Below, in pieces: positions 1-7,438 of a stretch of 9,942 nt of DNA. The position numbers were made by a program, and so were the translations under genes. Position 1 is the stretch's first letter. Each line of letters opens with the position of its first letter. Origin of the DNA: Candidatus Aminicenantota bacterium (lineage in GTDB: Bacteria > Acidobacteriota > Aminicenantia > UBA2199). The notes beneath the pieces were generated by a model. It worked only from the letters and a program-made list of their open reading frames with translations. It ran no database searches and was not told where the DNA came from. The DNA lies in NCBI GenBank assembly GCA_024644125.1, contig JAHELQ010000171.1, positions 1 through 9,942 of the forward strand. Direction: 5' to 3'.

Positions 1-929
1 AAGCTTCGGTGAGTTTCGACACATTTGGCGAAGAGGTATATCCCGTATTGCTGCGGGGAGGCAACGTGACGTTGCCTACCGCGGACGATATTATGGACGC
101 TGCCCGGTTGAGCGCTTACATCGCCCGCCGGTCGGCCACTGTTCTCGATTGTTCGCCCTTGTTGTTAAACGAGTTGAATAACCGGTATCATTCGGAGCTT
201 GCCAGTTTACGAATCATCATCAGTGGCGGAGATGTCTTGAGGCGGGATTATATCGATGGGTTCTTGCGACGGGCGCTGGTCTACAATACCTACGGACCCA
301 CAGAGAGCACTATTTGCGCGACCTATCACCGCTGCCGTCAGGATGACGGCGATGCCATTCCCATCGGCAAACCTATCGCCAATTACCGGGTGTATATATT
401 GGACCGGAATCTACGGTTGTCGCCGGTGGGAATTCCGGGCGAATTATGCGTAACAGGTCCCGGGGTGACGCAAGGGTATCTGAACAATCCCGAATTGACG
501 GCGGACCGGTTTGTCGATATATGGGAACGGGGTTTGTATGATTTGCACCACCCTGGAGGCGATGTGATGTACCGGACCGGCGATTTGGCCCGGTGGCTGC
601 CGGACGGTTCCATCGAATATATCGGCCGGATCGACCAACAAGTCAAAATACGTGGTTTCAGGATAGAGCTGGGGGAAATCGAGCACCGACTTCTGAAGCA
701 TGAAGCGGTAAAAGAGGTATGTGTCCTGGCACGGCAAGATCGGCGGCAGGAGAAGTATTTGACCGCCTATATCGTATTCCGGGGGCAGTCAGGCGATCAG
801 ACTGTTAATTTTAGAGATTTTTTGTCACGAGCGCTCCCGGATTATATGATTCCCGCGTTTTTTATCCCGTTGGCCGCCTTGCCCCACACATCCAGTGGAA
901 AAATAGACCGGCGGGCTTTGCCGGAGCCC
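1..929 (+). other. Adenylation domain A1 (N-terminally cut by the window)
   Basis: Visible motifs are A4 (SFDTFGEEVY, residues 2-11), A5 (NTYGPTEST, 93-101), A6 (GELCVTGPGVTQGY, 144-157), A7 (YRTGDLARW, 188-196), A8 (GRIDQQVKIRGFRIELGEIE, 206-225), A9 (LPDYMIP, 276-282) and A10 (SGKIDRR, 296-302) with the catalytic Lys298. Hand alignment to gramicidin S synthetase gives pocket residues D, T, E, D, I, G, T, I, C plus the A10 Lys. Glu at position 239 and Asp at 278 could suit a cationic side chain; this is inference, not a database match. The A6-A7 stretch (about 168-187) seems several residues longer than usual, with a WERGLYDLHHPGGD segment. Confidence 0.93.
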
Positions 930-3900
930 TCCGCCGGCGATATGATCCGCACCCGGCGATTTGTCGCTCCTGGCAATGAAAAAGAGCGGCGGCTGGCGGC
1001 GATATGGGAGGAGATATTAGCGATTGACTCGGTGGGAGTAGAAGACAATTTTTTTGAATTGGGCGGCGACTCCATTCTGGCCAATCGTGTCGTGGTCAAA
1101 ATCCGCGATAATATGGGATTTGAAATTTCCTTGAGGGATTTTTTCCAGCAGCCGTCGATCGGAGAATTGTCCCGGATGCTCCCGGAAGAACCGGGCGTCG
1201 TGCAAAAAATTCCACGGGTATCCAGGGACCGGAAGATTCCTCTCTCGTTCCCCCAGGAACGTTTGTGGTTTTTGCAACAACTCGACACGGGCAATCGCTC
1301 CTACCATGTCCCAAGAGCCCTGAGGGTGAAAGGGGAAGTGAACGTAACCTTGTTTGAGCAGGCGTTTTCCGAAATTGTGCGGCGTCATGAAATTTTTAGA
1401 ACTATATTCCCTATGGTTGATGGCGAACCGGTTCAACAAATTCAACCGCCGTACCGGATACAAATCCCGGTGATTGATTTGTCGGATGTTCCGGAAGAAG
1501 AGGTAGCATCGGAGGTGGAAGAGTTCATCATGGATGAAGGGCAGCGGGAATTTTACCTGGTGCGGGGACCGATGCTGCGGGTGAGTCTCTTGAAACTTGG
1601 AGAAGACGATCATGTGTTGGTGACGGCGGAGCATCATCTCGTTCATGACGGCTGGACCCAGGGGGTGTTGCTCAATGAGTTTATTCAGATTTACTCGGCT
1701 TTTGTAAAGGGGGAGGCGTCTCCGCTGCCGGAACCGCCGATCCAATACGCGGATTTCGCCGTCTGGCAACGGGAAACAATTCGCGGCCAGCGACTGGAAA
1801 AACACCTGGATTTCTGGGAAAAAAAGCTTCGGGGGGCGCAGCCGCTATTGGATTTGCCGACGGATTTTCCCCGGCCCCAGATCTTCAGCGGCGACGGAGA
1901 TCTGCACCGCTTCGTGATTCCCGCCGATGCAGTCTCGCGATTGAAGAGATTTTGCCATGAGCGTACGACAACGTTGTTTATCACGATGCTGGCGGTTTTC
2001 AAACTATTGCTGTATAGATATAGTCATTCAAGCGATATTTGCCTGGGCACGGGTATCGCCAATCGGTCTTCGCGTGAGATGGACGGCATGATGGGCATGG
2101 TTGTCAATACCATCGCCTTGCGAACGGAATTTTCTCCCGGTCTCACGTTCATCGAGTTTCTCGACCGGATAAAAGAGACCTGCGTCGAGGCGTATGAGCA
2201 TGAAGAAACTCCATTCGACAAAGTTGTGGAACGGCTGTCACCAAAACGAAGCCTGAGCTATTCGCCGGTATTCCAGGTGATGTTCAGTTTTATGGATACT
2301 CCCACCAAAAGTCTGGAGCTTCCGGGTTTGGAACTTTCCATCATGAATTCCCATAACCGATCCTCAAAATTCGACATCAGCGTGGTGTTGATTCTTCCCA
2401 GGGCGGGCGAGGATTTGGCTGGCGAAATTCTGGTGGATTGGGAATATAGTACCGATTTGTTTACGAAGGACTCGATGGCGAGGATGGGAGATCATTATAT
2501 GAGGCTCCTGGAAGAAACTCTGCGCACGCCGGATAGGCAGATCTATGCATTCGATTTTTTAGATGAGGGTGAAAAAAGACAATTATTGGCGGATTTCAAT
2601 GACAACGATCTGGAGTTCGACCGCGGGATTTCGCTGATTGAACCGATCAAAAGGCAAGCGGCGTTGCATCCCCACCGTTTGGCGGCGGTGTCGGGAAGCC
2701 GGGAGATTTCCTATAAGGAGTTGGATGACCTTTCGAGCCGGTTGGCGGGATATCTGAAAACTCTCGGTGTCAAAGCCGGGAATCCGGTGGGTGTTATGAT
2801 GGATCGTTCCATTGACATGGTGATCGGTTTGACGGCGATTCTGAAGACCGGCGGATTTTATCTTCCCATCGATATCTTCTATCCAAAACAACGGAAGAAT
2901 TATTTCATCGAGGACGCTGGTGTGATGTTGTGTTTGACGGATGGGAGCGATCACGGTCTCGATGCTCCCGATGTGATGATCGTGGATGTCACCCTGGGGA
3001 TTGAACTCGGAACCCTGGATAATGGCGCGGCGATCTTGCCTGAAGGCGGGGATCCCGCGTATGCGATCTATACTTCCGGCTCCACTGGAGCTCCCAAAGG
3101 GGTTGTTGTGGAGCACCGGCAGGTGAACAATTGTATATCCTGGATGCAAGGTTCGTTCCCATTGTCCGCGGAAGATCGTGTCGTCAGCCGGACCAATCTG
3201 ACTTTTGATCCGTCGGTGTGGGAGATCTTTTGGCCGTTGTCTACCGGCGCTTCTGTCAATGTGTTCAACGCCATCCAATCGATGGATGTCGAATTTTTAA
3301 TCGACTTTCTGGCGGCGGGGGAGGCCTCGGTGATGTATTGCCCGGCTTCGCTTTTTTCCGCGATGACTGCTGTTTTGAAAGAAAAAAAACAAGACGGTTG
3401 GGGCGGGAGATTGTCTCTCCGGTGGTTCTTTATCGGAGCCGAGCCTGTGAGGATGGAGACGATAAAAGATTTTTACACGTTTCTGGATGGCCGGATCGTC
3501 AATACTTATGGACCGACCGAATGCACCATCAACAACACATTTATTGTACTCGACCCCGGCGATTCCCGCTCGTTTGTCCCGATTGGCAAACCTGTGGCCA
3601 ACAACAAATTGTATATTCTCGGAAATCAGCTCCAATTGCTGCCGCGAAATGTTGCGGGGGAGATTTGTATTGCTGGTGAAAGTCTAGCCAGGGGTTATGT
3701 GAACAGTGTGGAGAAAACGGCGCAGGCATTTATTCCCAATCCGTTCGGAGAGGGACGATTGTACCGGACCGGCGATCTGGGACGTTGGTTGGCAGATGGA
3801 AATATCGAGATCCTCGGCCGTATCGACAAACAATTGAAGATCAGGGGTTACCGTGTGGAACCGGCAGAGATTCAGAACCGGTTGATCGGCGGGTTCGAAA

Positions 3901-5774
3901 TCGACGAGGTTTTTGTGACGGCGGAGGCGGACGAGACCGGAGCTAAACGACTGGTTGCCTACCTGGTGGCGGACTCGCCGCAGGACCGTATCGAATTGAG
4001 ACGGTATTTGGCGGATAAATTACCGGAGTACATGGTTCCATCCGACTTTGTGCAGGTTGACGGCATACCTCTGACTTCAAACGGGAAAGTCGATATTCAG
4101 GCGTTACAGAAGTGCGGTCGCGAACCATCGGTCGCCTACTCGGGGCCGCGCAGCACATTGGAAGAACGGCTGCTGGAGCTGTGGCGCCGCATCCTGAAGG
4201 TCGAGCCCAATGATTTGAACCAGGATAGCAACTTTTTTGAAAACGGGGGGCATTCGTTGAGTGTTATCCGGCTGGTATCGCTGTTGCACCAGGAATTGAA
4301 TGTCGCCGTACCAGTGTCGGAGGTTTTTATGAATCCGACATTCGGAGGTTTGCTTGAGTATATAAAACAGCGCGAGGGGAGCCATTTTGTCGCGATAGAA
4401 AATGCCGAGGAAAAAGAGTACTATCCGTTGACTCCGCCGCAAAGGCGTCTGTTTTTCCTTCAGCAACTCGATCCATTGGGGACCGCGTACAATATTCCGA
4501 TTTTTACCCACATCAAAGGACCATTGGACCGGGAAAAATTGGTCGCTGTCTTACAAAAACTTGTGATGCGGCATGAAAGTTTGCGAACCTATTTTGTGAC
4601 GGTAGACGGCGAGCCGGTTCAGCGGATTGCGCCGGTAGCGGAAGTGAAAGTTGAATATAGCGAACTTCCAGGGGTCGACGTTTCAGAATTTTTGTCAACT
4701 GAGACCAGACAGTCATTAATCAAGCCGTTCAATTTGTCGGAAGCTCCTTTGCTACGTGTTGGATTGGCTCGTTTAAGCGATAATGATTACGTCTTCATGG
4801 TGGATCTGCACCACATTATCACCGATGGGGCTTCGACGAATATAGTGATCAAGGACTTTATCACGTTGTACACCGGCGGTCAGTTGGCGGAGCTTTCCCT
4901 TCGCTACAGGGATTACGCTGAATGGGTTGCCCAATACTATTCGAAAAAGAGTCTAATCGAGCAAGAGAATTTTTGGCTTGGGCAATTTAGCGGTCCTTTG
5001 CCGCAATTGATTCTTCCCCTGGATTATGAACGATCGGCGATGCGGGAATTTGACGGGGAAACATACTCGTTTAAGGTTTTGGGGGAGACTGTCGGGCAAT
5101 TGAACCGTTTAATCGAAGAGGAGGGCGTCACTCTGTATATTCTATGTCTGGCAATTTACTATGTGCTGCTCTTCAAGCTTTCGGGGCAGGAGGATATTGT
5201 TGTGGGAACCGACACCGCCGGTCGAAATCATGCCCATCTGAACGACATGATCGGTTTGTTTATCAACACTCTGGCTTTGAGAAATTTCCCCCAGGGGAAA
5301 AAGTCGTTCCGCTTGTTTCTCAGGGAATTGAAAGAACGGGCAATTAAATCCTTCGACAACCAGGATTATCCATTTGAACGTCTGGTGGAGCGGATTTCAG
5401 TCAATCGTGACCTGAATCGCAATCCATTGTTCGATGCGGCGTTTTATTTTCATACGGAGGATGAATCTCTGGGTGATTTCAATGGGTTATCCATTGGCGA
5501 TTTGCGTGTGGCGCCCATTGAATTTAAGCGGGATACGGCTAAATTTGATTTGATGTTATCCGGGCATCCGGCGGCCGATTGTATTTTGTTCACGTTCGAA
5601 TTCAGCAGACAATTGTTCAAGCCGGAAAAAATCGAACACTTTTCGTTGATGATCAGGGAAATAATCTCTGAAGTATGTTTAAACAAAGATGTAAAGCTTG
5701 GCGAGATCAATGTATCTCTTTCCCGACTGGCGAAGAGCGGGGAAGAATTAATGGCGGACGATATTGAATTCTAG
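1..5774 (+). CDS. Nonribosomal peptide synthetase, 5'-truncated, domains [A]-PCP-C-A-PCP-C
   Basis: Multimodular NRPS that activates amino acids as aminoacyl-AMPs, tethers them to phosphopantetheine arms and condenses them. Residues are counted from the GTG at 9 (1921 residues to the TAG at 5772-5774). That GTG is not the true start: the frame is open to the left edge, and the sequence begins inside adenylation motif A4 (SFDTFGEEVY), so the N-terminal part of this A domain and anything before it lie outside. Order: A1 (1-307), PCP1 (Ser355), C1 (HHLVHDG at 542-548), A2 (868-1366), PCP2 (Ser1416), C2 (HHIITDG at 1601-1607). All visible catalytic motifs are intact. There is no epimerase, methyltransferase or thioesterase, and the protein ends about 16 residues after C2. 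The C-terminal condensation domain therefore needs an acceptor in trans. The next gene starts 14 bases on, with its ribosome-binding site overlapping this stop. The NRPS call is certain; the product is unknown. Confidence 0.97.
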   Translation, partial: ASVSFDTFGEEVYPVLLRGGNVTLPTADDIMDAARLSAYIARRSATVLDCSPLLLNELNNRYHSELASLRIIISGGDVLRRDYIDGFLRRALVYNTYGPTESTICATYHRCRQDDGDAIPIGKPIANYRVYILDRNLRLSPVGIPGELCVTGPGVTQGYLNNPELTADRFVDIWERGLYDLHHPGGDVMYRTGDLARWLPDGSIEYIGRIDQQVKIRGFRIELGEIEHRLLKHEAVKEVCVLARQDRRQEKYLTAYIVFRGQSGDQTVNFRDFLSRALPDYMIPAFFIPLAALPHTSSGKIDRRALPEPSAGDMIRTRRFVAPGNEKERRLAAIWEEILAIDSVGVEDNFFELGGDSILANRVVVKIRDNMGFEISLRDFFQQPSIGELSRMLPEEPGVVQKIPRVSRDRKIPLSFPQERLWFLQQLDTGNRSYHVPRALRVKGEVNVTLFEQAFSEIVRRHEIFRTIFPMVDGEPVQQIQPPYRIQIPVIDLSDVPEEEVASEVEEFIMDEGQREFYLVRGPMLRVSLLKLGEDDHVLVTAEHHLVHDGWTQGVLLNEFIQIYSAFVKGEASPLPEPPIQYADFAVWQRETIRGQRLEKHLDFWEKKLRGAQPLLDLPTDFPRPQIFSGDGDLHRFVIPADAVSRLKRFCHERTTTLFITMLAVFKLLLYRYSHSSDICLGTGIANRSSREMDGMMGMVVNTIALRTEFSPGLTFIEFLDRIKETCVEAYEHEETPFDKVVERLSPKRSLSYSPVFQVMFSFMDTPTKSLELPGLELSIMNSHNRSSKFDISVVLILPRAGEDLAGEILVDWEYSTDLFTKDSMARMGDHYMRLLEETLRTPDRQIYAFDFLDEGEKRQLLADFNDNDLEFDRGISLIEPIKRQAALHPHRLAAVSGSREISYKELDDLSSRLAGYLKTLGVKAGNPVGVMMDRSIDMVIGLTAILKTGGFYLPIDIFYPKQRKNYFIEDAGVMLCLTDGSDHGLDAPDVMIVDVTLGIELGTLDNGAAILPEGGDPAYAIYTSGSTGAPKGVVVEHRQVNNCISWMQGSFPLSAEDRVVSRTNLTFDPSVWEIFWPLSTGASVNVFNAIQSMDVEFLIDFLAAGEASVMYCPASLFSAMTAVLKEKKQDGWGGRLSLRWFFIGAEPVRMETIKDFYTFLDGRIVNTYGPTECTINNTFIVLDPGDSRSFVPIGKPVANNKLYILGNQLQLLPRNVAGEICIAGESLARGYVNSVEKTAQAFIPNPFGEGRLYRTGDLGRWLADGNIEILGRIDKQLKIRGYRVEPAEIQNRLIGGFEIDEVFVTAEADETGAKRLVAYLVADSPQDRIELRRYLADKLPEYMVPSDFVQVDGIPLTSNGKVDIQALQKCGREPSVAYSGPRSTLEERLLELWRRILKVEPNDLNQDSNFFENGGHSLSVIRLVSLLHQELNVAVPVSEVFMNPTFGGLLEYIKQREGSHFVAIENAEEKEYYPLTPPQRRLFFLQQLDPLGTAYNIPIFTHIKGPLDREKLVAVLQKLVMRHESLRTYFVTVDGEPVQRIAPVAEVKVEYSELPGVDVSEFLSTETRQSLIKPFNLSEAPLLRVGLARLSDNDYVFMVDLHHIITDGASTNIVIKDFITLYTGGQLAELSLRYRDYAEWVAQYYSKKSLIEQENFWLGQFSGPLPQLILPLDYERSAMREFDGETYSFKVLGETVGQLNRLIEEEGVTLYILCLAIYYVLLFKLSGQEDIVVGTDTAGRNHAHLNDMIGLFINTLALRNFPQGKKSFRLFLRELKERAIKSFDNQDYPFERLVERISVNRDLNRNPLFDAAFYFHTEDESLGDFNGLSIGDLRVAPIEFKRDTAKFDLMLSGHPAADCILFTFEFSRQLFKPEKIEHFSLMIREIISEVCLNKDVKLGEINVSLSRLAKSGEELMADDIEF
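975..1184 (+). other. Peptidyl carrier protein PCP1
   Basis: Thiolation domain with the phosphopantetheine attachment motif NFFELGGDSI. The modified serine is Ser355, codon 1071-1073. It follows A1 and precedes condensation domain C1. The GGDS form of the motif is often seen on carriers that feed an epimerase or dual condensation/epimerization domain, but no epimerase follows here. Confidence 0.95.
1230..2543 (+). other. Condensation domain C1
   Basis: Peptide bond-forming domain between PCP1 and the A2-PCP2 module. Motif C1 is SFPQERLWFL (413-422), motif C2 is RRHEIFRTIF (458-467), and the catalytic HHxxxDG is HHLVHDG (542-548, codons 1632-1652). Later motifs include the GTGIANR segment (680-686), MVVNTIALR (697-705) and YSPVFQVMFSF (751-761). 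The N-terminal signature resembles the LCL type (L-configured donor and acceptor), and I see no dual-type N-terminal extra histidine motif. The subtype is a judgement by eye. Confidence 0.93.
2610..4106 (+). other. Adenylation domain A2 (complete)
   Basis: Full-length A domain with A1/A2 (ISYKELDDLSSRLA, LKTGGFYLPIDIFYP), A3 P-loop (YTSGSTGAPKGV, residues 1021-1032), A4 (FDPSVWE, 1066-1072), A5 (NTYGPTECT, 1165-1173), A6 (GEICIAGESLARGY), A7 (YRTGDLGRW, 1252-1260), A8 (GRIDKQLKIRGYRVEPAEIQ), A9 (LPEYMVP) and A10 (NGKVDIQ) with Lys1360. A8 has Pro-Ala where most family members have Leu-Gly. Hand alignment gives pocket residues D, P, W, Y, F, G, T, I, N plus Lys. I cannot match this code to a known substrate. 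Confidence 0.95.
4152..4367 (+). other. Peptidyl carrier protein PCP2
   Basis: Thiolation domain with motif NFFENGGHSLS. The phosphopantetheine-bearing serine is Ser1416 (codon 4254-4256). Asn1412 replaces the usual hydrophobic residue before GGHS. It is followed directly by the terminal condensation domain, so it is the donor carrier for that domain. Confidence 0.94.
4413..5723 (+). other. C-terminal condensation domain C2
   Basis: Complete condensation domain at the end of the protein. The N-terminal motif is YYPLTPPQRRLFFLQQLDP (1471-1489), motif C2 is MRHESLRTYF (1520-1529), the catalytic motif is HHIITDG (1601-1607, codons 4809-4829), and VVGTDTAGRN (1731-1740), LFINTLALR (1750-1758), QDYPFERLVE (1785-1794) and NPLFDAAFYF (1805-1814) follow. 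The signature looks LCL-like. No adenylation, carrier or thioesterase domain follows in this protein. It therefore either condenses with an aminoacyl carrier on another subunit or releases the chain onto a free nucleophile. Confidence 0.93.
5724..5771 (+). other. Acidic C-terminal tail, possible docking element
   Basis: Residues 1906-1921 read RLAKSGEELMADDIEF. After the fold of C2 ends, the chain finishes in a short acidic stretch with a terminal aromatic residue. Short acidic C-terminal linear motifs mediate subunit docking in some NRPS and NRPS/PKS systems, so this could recruit the acceptor protein. Docking is inference from position and composition only. Confidence 0.35.
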
Positions 5775-5779
5775 GAGGT
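5773..5779 (+). promoter_or_regulatory. Ribosome-binding site AGGAGGT of the radical SAM gene
   Basis: AGGAGGT is a near-perfect Shine-Dalgarno sequence. It overlaps the NRPS stop codon TAG and sits 9 bases before the ATG at 5789. It fixes the start of the downstream gene and implies translational coupling to the NRPS. Confidence 0.9.
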
Positions 5780-5788
5780 AAATCAACT

Positions 5789-7438
5789 ATGCTAAATTTA
5801 CATGTGAGTGAGAAAGAGAAAGTTCTGTTAATGCTGTTGCCGTTCTGGACCCCGCAAATTCCACCCCTTGGGATTGCATGTTTGAAATCGTATTTGATAT
5901 GTCATGGGTTCGATGTAAAAACGATTGACGCGAATACGGATGCGAATTTGAATTCATTGTACAATGACTATCTCCGTTCGCTAAAAGAGTGTATTCCAGA
6001 GGAAAAAAGGGGGAATTATTACAATGTGGCGCAGGATGTATTCCGGAATCATTTGAACGCCTTTTTGAATTTTACCTATAAAAAGCGTCATTTGAAGCTG
6101 TTGAACTCCGTAGTATCGAAGACCTTCTTTATAGAACTTCCGCTTGAACGGCTGGTTGAACTCGATGATCTGGTCGCCAGGTTTTTTCATCAATTGGAGT
6201 CTTTTATTTTGAACGTGTTGGACCGGGAAAAACCGTCGGTTCTAGGATTGTCTGTGTTCCAGGATAATTTGGCCGCGTCTCTATTCGCTTTCCGCATTAC
6301 CAGGGATGTTTTCCCTGAAATAATGACGGTTATGGGAGGCGGTATTTTTGCCAGCGACCTGGCTCCGGGATCTCCCAATTTTGACATGTTTCTTGCCAAA
6401 ACCCCATATATTGACCATATTATTGTTGGAGAGGGCGAGATCCAATTCCTTAAATTGTTGCGGAATGAATTGCCCCATCGGGGAAAGTTGCATACGCTGA
6501 ATGATATTGACGGGCAATTGCTCGACCTGGATTCGGCTCCTATCCCAGATTTTTCTGATTTAAACCTTGATTTTTATCCATACCTTTCGACCTACACTTC
6601 CAGGAGTTGCCCGTTTCAATGCAGTTTCTGTTCAGAAACCGTGTATTGGGGGAAGTACAGAAAGAAAGCCGCGGCGCGTGTGGTGTCGGAATTGGAACAA
6701 CTTCATACCGCTTATGGGGGGCGCCTGTTTTTGATGGGGGAATCGATTCTGAATCCGATCGTCGATGATTTGGCGTCAGAGTTGAGTTCGTCTGGCCTAT
6801 CGCTCTATTGGGATGGGTATTTGCGGGTTGATCCGTGTGTGATCGTCGAAAGGAATGCCGCGAAGTGGCGGGATGCTGGATTTTACCGGGCCAGATTGGG
6901 TCTCGAGAGCGGTTCGCCTCATGTCCTGGATTTAATGGGGAAAAAAATATCCCCGGCCCTTATGGCGGAAAGTCTTGCGAAACTGGCCGGCGCCGGGATC
7001 AAGACGACCACTTATTGGGTTGTGGGGCACCCGGGTGAGACGGAGGAGGATTTTCAACAGACTCTGGATTTCCTCGAAGCCAATGCCGAGAATATCTATG
7101 AGGCCTGGAGCAGTCCATTTTATGTGTATGCCTCGGGACAGGTCGGGTCCAACCAATGGGAGACGCAGCGGTTGCCTTTGTATTGCGACCAGGAAGTGGA
7201 TTCATTGATGTTGCAAACATGGTACCTGGACTGCATGCCCGCCAGGGATGTGGTATTTGAACGGGTTGCGCGGTTCCAGAAACATTGCGAGGATCTTCAT
7301 ATTCCAAATCCATTTTTCCTTTATGATTTTCATAAGGCGGACGAGCGTTGGAAAATGTTGCATGAAACGGCTGTTCCCTCTCTGGCCGAGCTGCGAGGCC
7401 GGCGCTCCTCTTCGAGCGTAGCCGGTCAAATAGTATGA
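5789..7438 (+). CDS. B12-binding-domain radical SAM enzyme, probable tailoring enzyme
   Basis: 549-residue soluble protein that would use a [4Fe-4S] cluster to cleave S-adenosylmethionine and probably also cobalamin. The N-terminal part (about 11-235) has the Rossmann signatures of the family: PPLGIACLKSYL (25-36) followed by VKTIDAN, then LGLSVFQDN (152-160), VMGGGIFASD (181-190) and HIIVGEGE (210-217). A helical stretch of about 90 residues (51-145) sits between the first strands, as in a subset of these proteins. The radical SAM core carries CPFQCSFC (Cys274, Cys278, Cys281), the GLESGS motif (371-376) and GHPGETEEDF (413-422). No DxHxxG motif is seen, as in base-off members such as the TsrM and OxsB types. 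Family members methylate unactivated carbon or phosphorus, or rearrange rings. The start is fixed by AGGAGGT. Its place between NRPS and PKS genes suggests it modifies the peptide/polyketide or a building block; the substrate is unknown. Confidence 0.88.
   Translation: MLNLHVSEKEKVLLMLLPFWTPQIPPLGIACLKSYLICHGFDVKTIDANTDANLNSLYNDYLRSLKECIPEEKRGNYYNVAQDVFRNHLNAFLNFTYKKRHLKLLNSVVSKTFFIELPLERLVELDDLVARFFHQLESFILNVLDREKPSVLGLSVFQDNLAASLFAFRITRDVFPEIMTVMGGGIFASDLAPGSPNFDMFLAKTPYIDHIIVGEGEIQFLKLLRNELPHRGKLHTLNDIDGQLLDLDSAPIPDFSDLNLDFYPYLSTYTSRSCPFQCSFCSETVYWGKYRKKAAARVVSELEQLHTAYGGRLFLMGESILNPIVDDLASELSSSGLSLYWDGYLRVDPCVIVERNAAKWRDAGFYRARLGLESGSPHVLDLMGKKISPALMAESLAKLAGAGIKTTTYWVVGHPGETEEDFQQTLDFLEANAENIYEAWSSPFYVYASGQVGSNQWETQRLPLYCDQEVDSLMLQTWYLDCMPARDVVFERVARFQKHCEDLHIPNPFFLYDFHKADERWKMLHETAVPSLAELRGRRSSSSVAGQIV
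5819..6493 (+). other. Cobalamin-binding-type N-terminal domain
   Basis: Residues about 11-235 of the radical SAM protein. The PPLGIA, GGGIFASD and VGEGE elements place it in the B12-binding fold that precedes many class B radical SAM methyltransferases. Cobalamin binding is inferred from the family; no axial histidine motif is visible. Confidence 0.75.
6572..7153 (+). other. Radical SAM core with CxxxCxxC cluster motif
   Basis: Residues about 262-455. The cluster cysteines are encoded at 6608-6610, 6620-6622 and 6629-6631 in the order CPFQCSFC. Downstream elements are LFLMGES (313-319), the SAM-contact-type GLESGS segment and GHPGETEEDF. About 95 more residues follow to the C-terminus, with no extra cysteine-rich cluster domain visible. 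Confidence 0.92.

Noticed and set aside
9..11. GTG at the left edge as the start of the NRPS gene
   Set aside because: It falls inside adenylation motif A4, the frame is open to the edge, and the preceding codons (Ala-Ser) fit the motif. The gene begins outside the window.
1017..1805. 262-residue open frame on the minus strand
   Set aside because: It lies wholly antisense to the PCP1-C1 coding region, has no recognisable domain, and is best explained as a codon-bias shadow of the NRPS frame.
2583..3278. 231-residue open frame on the minus strand
   Set aside because: Antisense to the A2 coding region, with low-complexity basic content and no family motif.
3218..3679. 153-residue open frame on the plus strand inside the NRPS
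   Set aside because: Different frame within an intact A domain; its Cys- and Arg-rich composition is typical of an out-of-frame translation.
569..3776. Identical 16-base sequence at 569-584 and 3761-3776
   Set aside because: It encodes the conserved A7 motif (YRTGD) of the two A domains. The flanks diverge, so it is not a mobile repeat or a recent duplication.
5775..5788. Possible promoter or terminator between genes 1 and 2, and between genes 2 and 3
   Set aside because: The gaps are only 14 and 11 bases and hold just the ribosome-binding sites; no hairpin with a T-run or -35/-10 pair is visible.
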